From contig CAYMII010000011.1 of the NCBI GenBank assembly GCA_964390565.1, positions 23,958-87,957 of the forward strand: a stretch of DNA of 64,000 nt, read 5' to 3'. Within the stretch, counting starts at the first letter, position 1, and each line of letters begins with the position of its first letter. The stretch comes from UBA8529 sp964390565 (GTDB taxonomy: Bacteria; Bacteroidota; Bacteroidia; Bacteroidales; Tenuifilaceae). Below are positions 1-8,800 of this stretch, piece after piece. The translations under genes were made by a program, and so were the position numbers. The notes beneath the pieces are model-generated. The model was not told the DNA's origin. It saw nothing but the letters and a program-made list of their open reading frames with translations, and searched no databases.

Positions 1-1302
1 CTAGGTATTTTAATCACTATAGCGCTTGTTCTTCTTAACGCTTTCTTTGTTGCCGCAGAGTTTTCAATCGTTAAGGTTCGCTATTCGCAAATTCAACTAA
101 AAGCTGAGAAGGGCAATAAACTTGCGAAACGCTCTCAGCATATAATTAAACATCTCGACACTTACCTTTCGGCAACACAGTTGGGAATCACACTTGCCAG
201 TCTAGGGTTGGGATGGGTTGGAGAACCCATCGTAGCAAGCATTATTAAAAGCACCCTTTTTGCTTTCAATGTATCGTTAAGCCCCGAAACGCTTCATGCT
301 ATATCACTTCCTACTGCGTTTGTGCTTATCACTATGCTTCATATAATCTTTGGTGAGCTTGCACCAAAATCAATTGCTATTCGCAAACCTGAATCAACAA
401 CACTCCTTATTGCTTATCCTTTACTGTTTTTCTATAAGATTTTTCAACCGTTTATTTGGTTGATGAATGCCATATCAAATGCATTCCTTAAAATGATTGG
501 GATAAACCCTGTTGGCGATCACGAAATTCATAGCACGGATGAATTACAACTTCTTGTTAAGCAAAGCAAGGAGGGTGGTGCTTTGGAGGATGAGAATTAC
601 GAGATTATCAAAAACGCTTTCGATTTTACCGATCATACTGTAAAACAGATTATGGTTCCAAGACAGCAGATATTTGCCCTTGATATTGATTTGCCTAAAA
701 GCGAGATGATAGAAAAGATTCTCGAATACGGATATTCCCGAATACCAATCTTTCAAGACTCAATTGACAATATCATAGGGATTGCTTATGCTAAGGATGT
801 TCTAAAGGGTCACTACCGCAATCCCGATTTCAATCTTAAGGATTTACTCCATCAAACCTTCTTTATTATTGAAACTAAACGAATAAGCGATATCCTTGCC
901 GAGTTCCAGAAACGCCACTTACACATTGCTATCGTTATCGATGAATTTGGTGGAACCGAAGGGCTTATCACTTTAGAGGATATACTTGAGGAGCTTGTAG
1001 GCGAAATTCAAGACGAAGACGATGACGAACGCCCAATCGTAGAGAAAAAGGATGAAAAAACATTCATCATCCAATCAACAGCTCCGCTTGATGATATCAA
1101 CGATCATCTACCTCACCCATTTACTATAAGCGAAAACTATACAACCCTTTCGGGATTAATGCTTTATAATTTCAACCGTATCCCGAAAATGAACGATAAA
1201 ATAACCCTTGAGGGATATGAGCTAACGGTTACCCGCATACAGCATCGAACAATTCAGGTGGTTCAGGCTGTAGTTGCAAACGCACAACCTTTATTAGACT
1301 AA
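1..1302 (+). CDS. CNNM/CBS-domain membrane protein (CorC/HlyC-like), 5'-truncated by the window edge
   Basis: The frame is open from base 1, so the true start lies outside the window; 433 residues are visible. The N-terminal part is a CNNM (DUF21) membrane domain with the signatures NAFFVAAEFSIVKVR and FGELAPKSIAI. A CBS pair follows from about visible residue 210, starting near KQIMVPRQQIFALD. The last ~90 residues form the CorC/HlyC transporter-associated domain. Members of this family are inner-membrane proteins linked to magnesium or other divalent cation efflux; older databases call them hemolysins, but haemolysis is not established. An internal TTG at 181 could be mistaken for a start, but the conserved DUF21 helix lies upstream of it. 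Family assignment is firm; the transported ion is not known. Confidence 0.9.
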   Translation, partial: LGILITIALVLLNAFFVAAEFSIVKVRYSQIQLKAEKGNKLAKRSQHIIKHLDTYLSATQLGITLASLGLGWVGEPIVASIIKSTLFAFNVSLSPETLHAISLPTAFVLITMLHIIFGELAPKSIAIRKPESTTLLIAYPLLFFYKIFQPFIWLMNAISNAFLKMIGINPVGDHEIHSTDELQLLVKQSKEGGALEDENYEIIKNAFDFTDHTVKQIMVPRQQIFALDIDLPKSEMIEKILEYGYSRIPIFQDSIDNIIGIAYAKDVLKGHYRNPDFNLKDLLHQTFFIIETKRISDILAEFQKRHLHIAIVIDEFGGTEGLITLEDILEELVGEIQDEDDDERPIVEKKDEKTFIIQSTAPLDDINDHLPHPFTISENYTTLSGLMLYNFNRIPKMNDKITLEGYELTVTRIQHRTIQVVQAVVANAQPLLD

Positions 1303-1331
1303 GAATCCATTTTTAACACAGTAGAATTAGC

Positions 1332-2774
1332 ATGTTAAAAACTGATTACTCGAAAGTAATTATTCCCATTACTATAATAATACTAAACCTTATTGTTAAA
1401 GGGATTTTTATTGCAAGCTATTCGATTGGTGGGGATGAGCCTTTTAGCATTTACCATGCTCAAATGGATGTTGTCTCAATTATTAATCAACTATCAACAG
1501 GTAATAACCCTCCATTATACGAGATTTTGTTGCATTTCTGGGTCAAATTGTTTGGAATCTCCGAAATGGCTGTAAGAATTCCCTCTTTAATCTTTAGCTC
1601 TATTACAGTATTGTTTTTATATAAAATAGGAGTACGCTTTTTTAGTTTAAAAGTTGCAATCTATTCGAGCCTGATTTTTATTTTTTCTAATTATCAAATA
1701 TTTTATGCTCACGAAGCAAGAGTTTATAGCCTGATGGGCATGTTTACTGCCATCTCAATGTATTTCTATTTAAAAATTATTACACATAAAATTGATAAAA
1801 AGACACTTATTCTTCTTTTTGCATCCAATATTCTTTTAATTTATTCGCACTATTTCGGTTTTTTTGTCCTTTTTATTCAACTCATATTCATATTCTTCAA
1901 TAAAAATCTTATTAAAGAATACTGGCGATTTATACTGCTATTTTTGGGATTGACCCTTTTGTTCTATTTACCAAATATTCTCACATTAATTAATCGATTT
2001 GTTTCCTCCGTTGGAGGCACTTGGGTAAAACCACCTAATGGAATATCCAGTATCTATAATATTTTAAAAGGATTTACTAATGCACCAGTACTAGCCTCAG
2101 TCGTCATTTTGTTGCTGGTTATATCAATAGTAAAACACTTTGTAATTAAACCCAATAAGATTAGTATTCAGACCAAATTTGTACTTGCTTGGTTTATATT
2201 CCCCTTCTTCTTTATGTTCTTTGTTTCGTATTGGATACCCATGTTTTTGGATAGATATTTAATATTCGTTTCTATTGCATTCATCTTATTAATAGCCATT
2301 TCAGCTGACTCTATTTTAGAGAAAAATTATTACAAATACATTGTCCCATTTGTTATCTGCATTTTATTTGTTGTAACAAGTAAACCGAACATAACGAATA
2401 AACGAAATGTTAGAGAAACAGTACAAAAAATAAAGACTCTGGAAAACGATAGCACCGTTGTAATAATTTGTCCCTATCAGTTTATATTAAATTTTGCATA
2501 CTATTATGATAGTAAAATATTTAAAAACACAAACAATAAAAATATATATGAAAATATAGATACAGATTTACAGAAAAGAAACATTTATGGCATTTATAAT
2601 ATCAAAGATTTTAATTATAAAAAGTGGGATAATGTTGTGTATCTAGATGCGGCCGCAGATTTCTCATACCCCGATAACGACATTTTAAAAACATTAGAAG
2701 CGAATTACAACTTAGAGGAAAAATCTGAATTTTATAAGATTTTTAAGGTGTACAAATTCAGCATTAAAAAATAA
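1332..2774 (+). CDS. GT39/ArnT-type multi-pass membrane glycosyltransferase
   Basis: A 480-residue polytopic membrane protein of the dolichyl-phosphate-mannose mannosyltransferase/ArnT superfamily (GT-C fold). The first periplasmic loop carries GGDEP at residues 33-37, the acidic motif expected for catalysis, followed by NNPPLYEILLHFW and AHEARVYSL, all typical of the family. About ten hydrophobic segments fill residues 8-370, and a soluble lysine- and asparagine-rich tail of ~110 residues follows. Such enzymes move a sugar from a polyprenyl-phosphate donor to a protein or lipid on the outer face of the inner membrane; donor and acceptor cannot be told from sequence. It starts 29 bases after the CNNM gene and may be co-transcribed. 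The DNA is more AT-rich than its neighbours. Confidence 0.8.
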   Translation: MLKTDYSKVIIPITIIILNLIVKGIFIASYSIGGDEPFSIYHAQMDVVSIINQLSTGNNPPLYEILLHFWVKLFGISEMAVRIPSLIFSSITVLFLYKIGVRFFSLKVAIYSSLIFIFSNYQIFYAHEARVYSLMGMFTAISMYFYLKIITHKIDKKTLILLFASNILLIYSHYFGFFVLFIQLIFIFFNKNLIKEYWRFILLFLGLTLLFYLPNILTLINRFVSSVGGTWVKPPNGISSIYNILKGFTNAPVLASVVILLLVISIVKHFVIKPNKISIQTKFVLAWFIFPFFFMFFVSYWIPMFLDRYLIFVSIAFILLIAISADSILEKNYYKYIVPFVICILFVVTSKPNITNKRNVRETVQKIKTLENDSTVVIICPYQFILNFAYYYDSKIFKNTNNKNIYENIDTDLQKRNIYGIYNIKDFNYKKWDNVVYLDAAADFSYPDNDILKTLEANYNLEEKSEFYKIFKVYKFSIKK

Positions 2775-2804
2775 CAGATTGGAAACATATTTTCTCATAG
2801 AAAT

Positions 2805-2840
2805 TTGCTGTTTTTGAACTCATTGCTGTTTTTGAATTCA
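2805..2840. repeat. Tandem duplication of an 18-bp unit
   Basis: Two adjacent 18-bp copies of TTGCTGTTTTTGAA(C/T)TCA occupy 2805-2822 and 2823-2840 and differ at one base. They lie 20 bases upstream of the VOC-fold gene, where a promoter or operator would be expected. Function unknown. Confidence 0.8.
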
Positions 2841-2860
2841 ATATAACACGTTGAACGATA

Positions 2861-3340
2861 ATGAATATTAAAAATAGTTCAATAGCCCTTTTTGTTAAGG
2901 ATATTGAAAACTCTAAGACATTCTATCATGGACTTCTTGGTCTCGAAATTGAATTCGACTTTGGTAAAAACATCATCTTTAAAGGCGGTATAGCTATTTG
3001 GGAGATTAACCCAACCCATATTATTTCATCAACGCTAGGTGAAAATAGTCTAAACGGAAAGTCAAACAGATTCGAACTTTACTTTGAGACAGAAAACCTC
3101 GAAAAGGTTTTTCTAACACTCAAAGAAGCCAATATCCACTTCCTCCACGAAATTCATGAGGAGAGTTGGGGTCAGCGAACTATACGTTTTTTTGACCCCG
3201 ATAATCACCTAATAGAAATTGGCGAATCGCTACTTTGTTTTATAAAGCGCATGCTTGATAGCGGTATGACTAAAGAGCAAGTATCCGCAAAAACGGGTGT
3301 TGCGCTTGCTGATTTTGAGAAGATTCTTAACGGTAATTAA
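2861..3340 (+). CDS. VOC (glyoxalase/bleomycin-resistance fold) protein with C-terminal helical tail
   Basis: A 159-residue protein. Residues 1-125 form a vicinal-oxygen-chelate domain: the opening IALFVKDIENSKTFYHGLLG, the central strand ending in RFELYFET, and the closing IRFFDPDNHLIEIGE are typical. The Glu of LIEIGE is the usual metal ligand, but a His near residue 8 is replaced (IALFV), so metal binding is uncertain. Residues ~128-159 (MLDSGMTKEQVSAKTGV...) are not part of the fold and look like a short helical segment resembling a helix-turn-helix. The substrate is unknown; VOC proteins include glyoxalases, dioxygenases and antibiotic-binding proteins. Confidence 0.8.
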   Translation: MNIKNSSIALFVKDIENSKTFYHGLLGLEIEFDFGKNIIFKGGIAIWEINPTHIISSTLGENSLNGKSNRFELYFETENLEKVFLTLKEANIHFLHEIHEESWGQRTIRFFDPDNHLIEIGESLLCFIKRMLDSGMTKEQVSAKTGVALADFEKILNGN

Positions 3341-3380
3341 ACCAAACTAAAGTATTTCTGACACTCCATTTTTTATCAAT

Positions 3381-3412
3381 AACCCCGGTAGGTTTAAAAA
3401 CCCTGACGGGGT
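3381..3412. terminator. Palindrome between convergent genes, possible bidirectional terminator
   Basis: Imperfect inverted repeat AACCCCGGTAGG ... CCTGACGGGGTT around an A/T-rich loop, between the ends of the VOC gene and the minus-strand permease gene. It has no clear U-tract, so it could equally be a dispersed intergenic palindrome. Confidence 0.45.
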
Positions 3413-3422
3413 TATCAACATT

Positions 3423-5762
3423 TTACTCATCTCTCAACGCCTCAACAGGATTTCTCGAAGCTGTTCGCCAGCTGTGCCAAATAACCGTTGTAAAAGCAAT
3501 AAATAGAATTACAAATCCTGCTAAAGCAAATATCCACCAACTTAACGTGGTTTTATAGGCAAAGTTTTGAAGCCACCGGGTCATGGCATAATAAGCAATA
3601 GGTACAGCAACTACAAAAGCAATAGAAACCCAAATTACTACTTTAGTATTTAACATGTATATAATATCGGTTACTTCAGCGCCATGTACTTTTCGTATGC
3701 CTATTTCCTTCACCTTGTCTCGGGTTACAAAAATGATTAACCCTAATAACCCCGTTAGCGCCAATATAATGCACCAAATTGCAACAAATTCAATAAATCG
3801 AGCCATTTTGGTTTCTTTGTCGTATAGCTTGCTTAACGAATCATCCAAAAACTTAGCTTCTCGCTTATTTTCAGGATCAAACTTGCTGGCAGTTGTTGTT
3901 ATGTGCTTCAGAAGTTTAGAATAATTCGTTGCATTGACTCGCAATAAAAGAATGTCTTTTCTCTCGTTGGTTAACCAAAATGTCATTGGAATAATTTCGT
4001 CTTTTAGCGAGGAGAAATTAAAATTTTTTGCAACCCCAATAACATTTCCTGTAAAATCAAAGCCGGGTATTCTCTTTTCAAGCGGCTTTTCCCATCCAAA
4101 AACCTGAACGGCTTTTTCATTCAAGATAAAATTGTTGATATCGCCTTCTCCACTCAAAAATTTACGTCCTTGGGCTATTTTGATTCCAAAAAAATCAAAA
4201 AATCTATCATCAATTGGCCAGCATTTTAAGTTTACACGCTGTCCTTCGATTTCGCGACCCCATCCCATACCAACACCTCCTGGAAGAAATTGTGTATATG
4301 AATAATCTACAATTTCATTGTTTTTCATTAATTCATCAGCAAAAGCCTTATAGTGATCGCGAATTTTGGAAGTTGTATTCAAATACAAAACATTTTCCTT
4401 ATTAAATCCCGTATCAAAATTATTCCAAAAACTCAACTGCTTCTCAATGGTGAATGCAGCAATTATCAAAGCAATTGTAAATATGAATTGAACAATAATT
4501 AGAGAGGTTCTTACCCTCTTTCCTTTACCCGAAAAAAACATTTTACCTTTTACTGCTTGTGCTATGGGAGGTGATGTAATATAACGCGCAGGGTAAAATC
4601 CTGCAACTAAGCCAAATACAATGGCAAACAACGCAAACAATGTAAGCATGGTATATCTATCAGAAAAAGATAACCCTTTAATTCCAAAAAAATCTTGAAT
4701 ATATGAATATGTTATCCAATGTAGGTCATATGCTATTATAAGAGCAACAAGTGAAAGTAAAACTGATTCACCAATTATCTGTAAACGTGCCCGCCACCGT
4801 TTTTCTCCAAGTATTTGTTGTATCGCTAAGGATCTTGACCGAAGTGGCGCTTGTGATGTGGCAAAATTGATAAAATTTACCGCACCCATAATTACAAGCA
4901 TGATAGCAAGAAGCTCTAGGACATTAAGGACTTTCTCATTTACATAAGGAAAAAAACCATCGCCAGAATAATGAAGATCCTTTAGCGGTTGAAGTAAAAG
5001 TTCTCCTCCATTGGGGTTTCCCCGTTTCATACTAGTTTGTACTTCAACAACCTCTTCGATTTTGCTCATTTTAATTGCTACACTATCTTTATTTGATCCT
5101 GATTTTAATTGATAAAATATATTAAAACTCCATTCGCTCCAACTTTGAGCACCACGTGAGTCTTCAGGATCTTTCAGATAAGTTTCGAAAGAGATGATGG
5201 CTTCAGAATAGAAAGAAGTATTTTTAGGCATATCCTTCATAATGCCAGTTACCCGATATGGTTTATCCCAAAAAATAATTGACTCGCCAACTACATTCCC
5301 GTTTCCAAATATCCGTTTTGCAAGCGTTTGCGATACCACAACTGTTTTAGGCTCCCTAAGAGCATTTTCGGGATTACCCTGCAATAACGGAAAGTTGAAC
5401 ATTTTAAAAAAACTTGAACTTGCAGCAAGACATTCGGTACTTATTCCATCTTTCTTTTTACCTCCCTCTTTGTAAGCAAGATTGTCCCAGAACTGAGAGA
5501 ATACAACGGCATCTTCTACCTCGGGAACTTTACTTACGATAAGATCTTTAAGTGGGGTAGCCACAAAACAGCCATATTCTTTGAAGGTTAGGCGATATGT
5601 ATTCTTACCATTAGGATGAAAATTATCAAAACTACGTTCGTAGGAAATGTAAAGTGTAAGAATCATAATTCCCAGAAAAGCCACAACAAGGCTAACCAAT
5701 GCCAAAGCAGAAGACAACCTGTACCTTAACATAACTTTTACTATAAGTTTTAATCGATACAT
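3423..5762 (-). CDS. FtsX/MacB-type ABC transporter permease
   Basis: A 779-residue double-unit permease. A helix at residues ~18-40 is followed by a large MacB-type periplasmic domain, then three helices (~290-400, FtsX unit 1); after a further signal-anchor-like helix (~425-445) comes a second periplasmic domain and a final FtsX unit (~665-770). The C-terminal unit carries VKEIGIRKVHGAEV, the standard coupling segment, and ends NPVEALRDE. The family works with a separate ATPase in MacB-like efflux, lipoprotein or envelope-stress systems. No ATPase or membrane-fusion gene is adjacent, so its partner must be encoded elsewhere. It is divergent from an NtrC-class regulator, and Bacteroidota often place such permeases beside such regulators, so control by that regulator is likely but inferred. 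Confidence 0.88.
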   Translation of the reverse strand: MYRLKLIVKVMLRYRLSSALALVSLVVAFLGIMILTLYISYERSFDNFHPNGKNTYRLTFKEYGCFVATPLKDLIVSKVPEVEDAVVFSQFWDNLAYKEGGKKKDGISTECLAASSSFFKMFNFPLLQGNPENALREPKTVVVSQTLAKRIFGNGNVVGESIIFWDKPYRVTGIMKDMPKNTSFYSEAIISFETYLKDPEDSRGAQSWSEWSFNIFYQLKSGSNKDSVAIKMSKIEEVVEVQTSMKRGNPNGGELLLQPLKDLHYSGDGFFPYVNEKVLNVLELLAIMLVIMGAVNFINFATSQAPLRSRSLAIQQILGEKRWRARLQIIGESVLLSLVALIIAYDLHWITYSYIQDFFGIKGLSFSDRYTMLTLFALFAIVFGLVAGFYPARYITSPPIAQAVKGKMFFSGKGKRVRTSLIIVQFIFTIALIIAAFTIEKQLSFWNNFDTGFNKENVLYLNTTSKIRDHYKAFADELMKNNEIVDYSYTQFLPGGVGMGWGREIEGQRVNLKCWPIDDRFFDFFGIKIAQGRKFLSGEGDINNFILNEKAVQVFGWEKPLEKRIPGFDFTGNVIGVAKNFNFSSLKDEIIPMTFWLTNERKDILLLRVNATNYSKLLKHITTTASKFDPENKREAKFLDDSLSKLYDKETKMARFIEFVAIWCIILALTGLLGLIIFVTRDKVKEIGIRKVHGAEVTDIIYMLNTKVVIWVSIAFVVAVPIAYYAMTRWLQNFAYKTTLSWWIFALAGFVILFIAFTTVIWHSWRTASRNPVEALRDE

Positions 5763-5884
5763 AATTTTTTATTTTTTTATTTTCTTCTACCAAGCCATAT
5801 TCCAAAATAAGTAAGTATTTATTATTGTGTAACTTAGCAAATACTACGCAATAGCTTTAGCGTCAACCTGAATCATTATCATCC

Positions 5885-5933
5885 ATTGATTGTACCAAAA
5901 CGAGACAGATGATTTGGTACGTATAATCAATCT
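5885..5933. promoter_or_regulatory. Inverted repeat in the divergent intergenic region, candidate regulator binding site
   Basis: GTACCAAA at about 5889 is mirrored by TTTGGTAC ending near 5917, with flanking GATTG/CAATC extending the symmetry. The arm TTGGTACG resembles the -24 half of a sigma-54 promoter, but a good -12 TTGC is not seen at the right spacing in either direction. It lies between the permease gene (minus) and the sigma-54-type regulator gene (plus), the expected place for an upstream activator site. Confidence 0.45.
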
Positions 5934-5967
5934 CAATATATTTGAAATAATATAGCTAACCCAATGA

Positions 5968-7338
5968 ATGAATAATAAAGGAACTATTTTAATTGTCGAC
6001 GATAATAAGAGCGTGCTAAACTCCCTCAACCTTTTCCTCAAACACAAGGTTGATAAGGTAATCACCTGTAGTAACCCAAACCAAATACTATCGTTGCTTA
6101 AAAGTGAAGATATTGATTTGGTGCTATTGGATATGAATTTTAGCGCTGGGGTAAACTCTGGAAACGAAGGAATTTTCTGGCTTAGAGAAATTCATAAGGC
6201 TGCTCCACAAATGGTCGTTATACTTATTACAGCTTACGGCGATATTGAGCTTGCCGTAAATGCCATGAAAGAGGGGGCAAACGATTTTATTCTTAAACCA
6301 TGGGATAACCAAAAACTGCTAGCGACTATTCTCAATGGTATTGAGCTAAGCCAATCGCGCAAAGAGGTAAGCGACCTAAAGCAGAAAACCAAACAGCTTA
6401 TTGAGGATACCAATACCAATTATCAAGATTTTATTGGAAAATCACCGGCTATGCTTGAGATGTTTAAGACCATTGAGAAAGTAGCCCGAACCGATGCTAA
6501 CATCCTGATTCTTGGCGAAAATGGTACAGGTAAGGAGATGGTTGCTCGTCATATTCACATGCTTTCTAAGCGTTCCGATAAGATATTCCTTGGAGTTGAT
6601 CTTGGTTCGTTGAGTGAATCGCTTTTCGAAAGCGAGCTGTTTGGTCATACAAAAGGAGCATTTACAGATGCCAGGGATGACAGACAAGGTCGATTCCAAA
6701 CCGCATCTGAAGGGACTTTGTTCCTTGATGAAATTGGAAATATTTCGCCTGCCATGCAGTCGAAAATGCTCTCGGTGATTCAAAACAAAACCATAACTCC
6801 AATTGGCTCGAATAAATCAATTCCAGTAGATGTTAGGCTAATATGTGCTACTAATCAAAATCTACAGGAAATGGTTAAGCAAGGCGGATTCAGAGAGGAT
6901 TTACTATATCGAATTAACACAATACAAATCAATATCCCTCCGCTTAGGGAACGTGGAAACGATATAGCCGAGTTAGCCAATTTCTTCATAAAGAAATATA
7001 CCGATAAATACGATAAGCCTCGATTATCAATAAATGATAAGGCTCTTGGAAAGCTGAGCGATTATCCTTGGCCAGGGAATGTTCGAGAGCTAAGCCATTG
7101 TATCGAAAGGGCTGTGATATTAAGCGATAAAGATGTGCTAACTCCTTCGGAATTCTTTTTAAATGATGATTTATCATTTAACGACTTAAGCAATAACCCA
7201 ATGACCTTGGATGAAGCGGAAAAGATTCTTATTGGCAATTCAATAAAAAGGAACAAGGGAAACCTATCGAATGTGGCACGAGAGCTGAAAATTGGAAGGC
7301 AAACGCTTTATAGAAAAATGGAGAAGTACGGTTTATAA
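5968..7338 (+). CDS. NtrC-family sigma-54-dependent response regulator
   Basis: A 456-residue regulator with receiver, AAA+ and Fis-type HTH domains. The receiver has the acidic pair D11/D12 and phospho-acceptor D55 (LVLLDMN). The AAA+ domain shows Walker A GENGTGKE (183-190), the sigma-54 contact loop as GAFTDA (230-235), Walker B GTLFLDEIGN and the sensor motif RLICATNQN. The C-terminal HTH is NLSNVARELKIGRQTLYRKM. The GAFTDA variant differs from classical GAFTGA at the fifth position. The ATG at 5968 is used; one at 5964 is out of frame and stops at once. The cognate kinase follows 94 bases later and a divergent permease gene is a likely target. Confidence 0.93.
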   Translation: MNNKGTILIVDDNKSVLNSLNLFLKHKVDKVITCSNPNQILSLLKSEDIDLVLLDMNFSAGVNSGNEGIFWLREIHKAAPQMVVILITAYGDIELAVNAMKEGANDFILKPWDNQKLLATILNGIELSQSRKEVSDLKQKTKQLIEDTNTNYQDFIGKSPAMLEMFKTIEKVARTDANILILGENGTGKEMVARHIHMLSKRSDKIFLGVDLGSLSESLFESELFGHTKGAFTDARDDRQGRFQTASEGTLFLDEIGNISPAMQSKMLSVIQNKTITPIGSNKSIPVDVRLICATNQNLQEMVKQGGFREDLLYRINTIQINIPPLRERGNDIAELANFFIKKYTDKYDKPRLSINDKALGKLSDYPWPGNVRELSHCIERAVILSDKDVLTPSEFFLNDDLSFNDLSNNPMTLDEAEKILIGNSIKRNKGNLSNVARELKIGRQTLYRKMEKYGL

Positions 7339-7344
7339 TGAGGT

Positions 7345-7424
7345 TGACAGTTGTTAGTTGACAGTTCACAGAAGATAGTAGTTTTTAAAATCTGATGTCT
7401 AGTGTCTGAAATCTAAAGTCTTAT
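7345..7424. repeat. Degenerate short-word repeats between regulator and kinase genes
   Basis: The gap holds TTGACAGTT twice (GTTGACAGTTGTTAGTTGACAG) and then four loosely repeated units of the type TCTGATGTC, AGTGTCTG, AAATCT, AAAGTCT. Such low-complexity intergenic repeats look like decayed tandem arrays; nothing coding is seen. Confidence 0.5.
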
Positions 7425-7432
7425 AATAGAAG

Positions 7433-8788
7433 ATGCTACTAAAAAATTTCTACATAAATATAGTTATCCGAATCCTAGCCATTCTTGCTACCTGCTTGGC
7501 CATTGCTGCTTGCGTAATTTGGAAGCCCGATTGGTTAATTATTTTAAATTTAGCGCTTCTAATCGCACTTCAGGTTGTTTTGCTGGTTTTAAAGATTAAT
7601 AGGCTGAATAAAGATCTCGAATCATTTTTTGCTACAATGGAAAGCAACGATTCGAGCGTGGTTTTTACATCAACAAAGAAAAACTCTCCTTATGTTAACT
7701 TATATAACCAGCTTGAGAAGATAAATAAAAACTTTCAGAACCTTAAAATCCAGAATCATAGGCAGAATGAGTACTTCAAAATACTGGTTGAACACATTAA
7801 TATTGGTCTAATTTCATTTAACGAGAACAATGAACAAACCCTTTACAACCGTGCTGCAAAGGAAATATTAGGTAGACAGCATATTCACAATTTGAATGAT
7901 TTAGAAACACTACAGATGGGTTTATCAACCATTGTAAAAGAGATAGAGCCTACCGATCAAAAACTTGTAACCCTTTACATAAACAATAGCATTCAACAGC
8001 TCTCGCTGCGAGCAGCCTTAATAAAATTTGAGGATAGCTCTATCAAATTGGTATCGTTTCAAAACATCCGTAACGAACTCGACGAGAAGGAACTCGAAAG
8101 TTGGCAAAAGCTAATTCGTGTGCTTACACACGAATTGATGAACTCTGCCGGGCCAATCAACTCAACAATTGCAACTATAAAAGAATTCCTAACGCTACCT
8201 AATGGCAATGCAAAATCACTTAATTTATTAACCGATAATACCATTAACGATACCGTTGAAGGGCTCAAAATAATAGAGGAGAGAAGCCAAGGAATGGTTG
8301 ACTTTGTGTCAAAGTTCCGAAGTTTAACCCTTTTACCCAAGCCAACGCTTACCACTTTTTCGGTTGAAGAGCTTTTTAAGTCGATTGAAAGGCTTATGGC
8401 CGATAAAATAAGCGAAAATGATATCTCGCTTACAATTAAAGTTCCCTCACAAATTTTGGCAATTACAGCGGATAAAGGAATGATGGAGCAAGTTCTAATT
8501 AACTTGGTAAGCAATGCTATTTATGCTCTTGAAACATCAACAGATAAAAAGATCAGTTTACATGCAAGCATTGATAGTAACTCACGAACAACTATTGAAA
8601 TAAGTGATAACGGTAAGGGCATACCAATTGAAATTCAGGATAAAATATTTGTACCATTCTTTACAACTCGCAATGAGGGTTCCGGCATTGGGCTAAGCCT
8701 ATCGCGACAGCTGGTCCGTTTGCTTGGAGGAACCTTGACATTTATTTCAAAAGAAGGTGAGGGAACGGTTTTTTTGATAAAACTCTAA
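7433..8788 (+). CDS. Sensor histidine kinase (NtrB-like partner of the sigma-54 regulator)
   Basis: A 451-residue membrane kinase. Two helices (~10-60) form a hairpin with almost no periplasmic loop, so the input is probably cytoplasmic or within the membrane. Residues ~110-215 resemble a PAS domain (YFKILVEHINIGLISFNENN). The phosphorylation site is H233 in LTHELMNSAGPI, a variant H-box with Asn after the Glu-Leu-Met stretch. The ATPase domain has N-box NLVSNAIYAL, G1 SDNGKGIP and G2 GSGIGLSLS. It lies directly after the NtrC-class regulator, which it should phosphorylate. The signal is unknown. Confidence 0.9.
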   Translation: MLLKNFYINIVIRILAILATCLAIAACVIWKPDWLIILNLALLIALQVVLLVLKINRLNKDLESFFATMESNDSSVVFTSTKKNSPYVNLYNQLEKINKNFQNLKIQNHRQNEYFKILVEHINIGLISFNENNEQTLYNRAAKEILGRQHIHNLNDLETLQMGLSTIVKEIEPTDQKLVTLYINNSIQQLSLRAALIKFEDSSIKLVSFQNIRNELDEKELESWQKLIRVLTHELMNSAGPINSTIATIKEFLTLPNGNAKSLNLLTDNTINDTVEGLKIIEERSQGMVDFVSKFRSLTLLPKPTLTTFSVEELFKSIERLMADKISENDISLTIKVPSQILAITADKGMMEQVLINLVSNAIYALETSTDKKISLHASIDSNSRTTIEISDNGKGIPIEIQDKIFVPFFTTRNEGSGIGLSLSRQLVRLLGGTLTFISKEGEGTVFLIKL

Positions 8789-8800
8789 TTATAATAAAAA

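Noticed and set aside
1..180. The CNNM gene starting at the internal TTG at 181
   Set aside because: The conserved DUF21 helix is encoded in frame upstream, so the gene is cut by the window edge.
5901..5930. A true sigma-54 promoter
   Set aside because: The -24-like TTGGTACG has no good -12 TTGC at the right distance on either strand.
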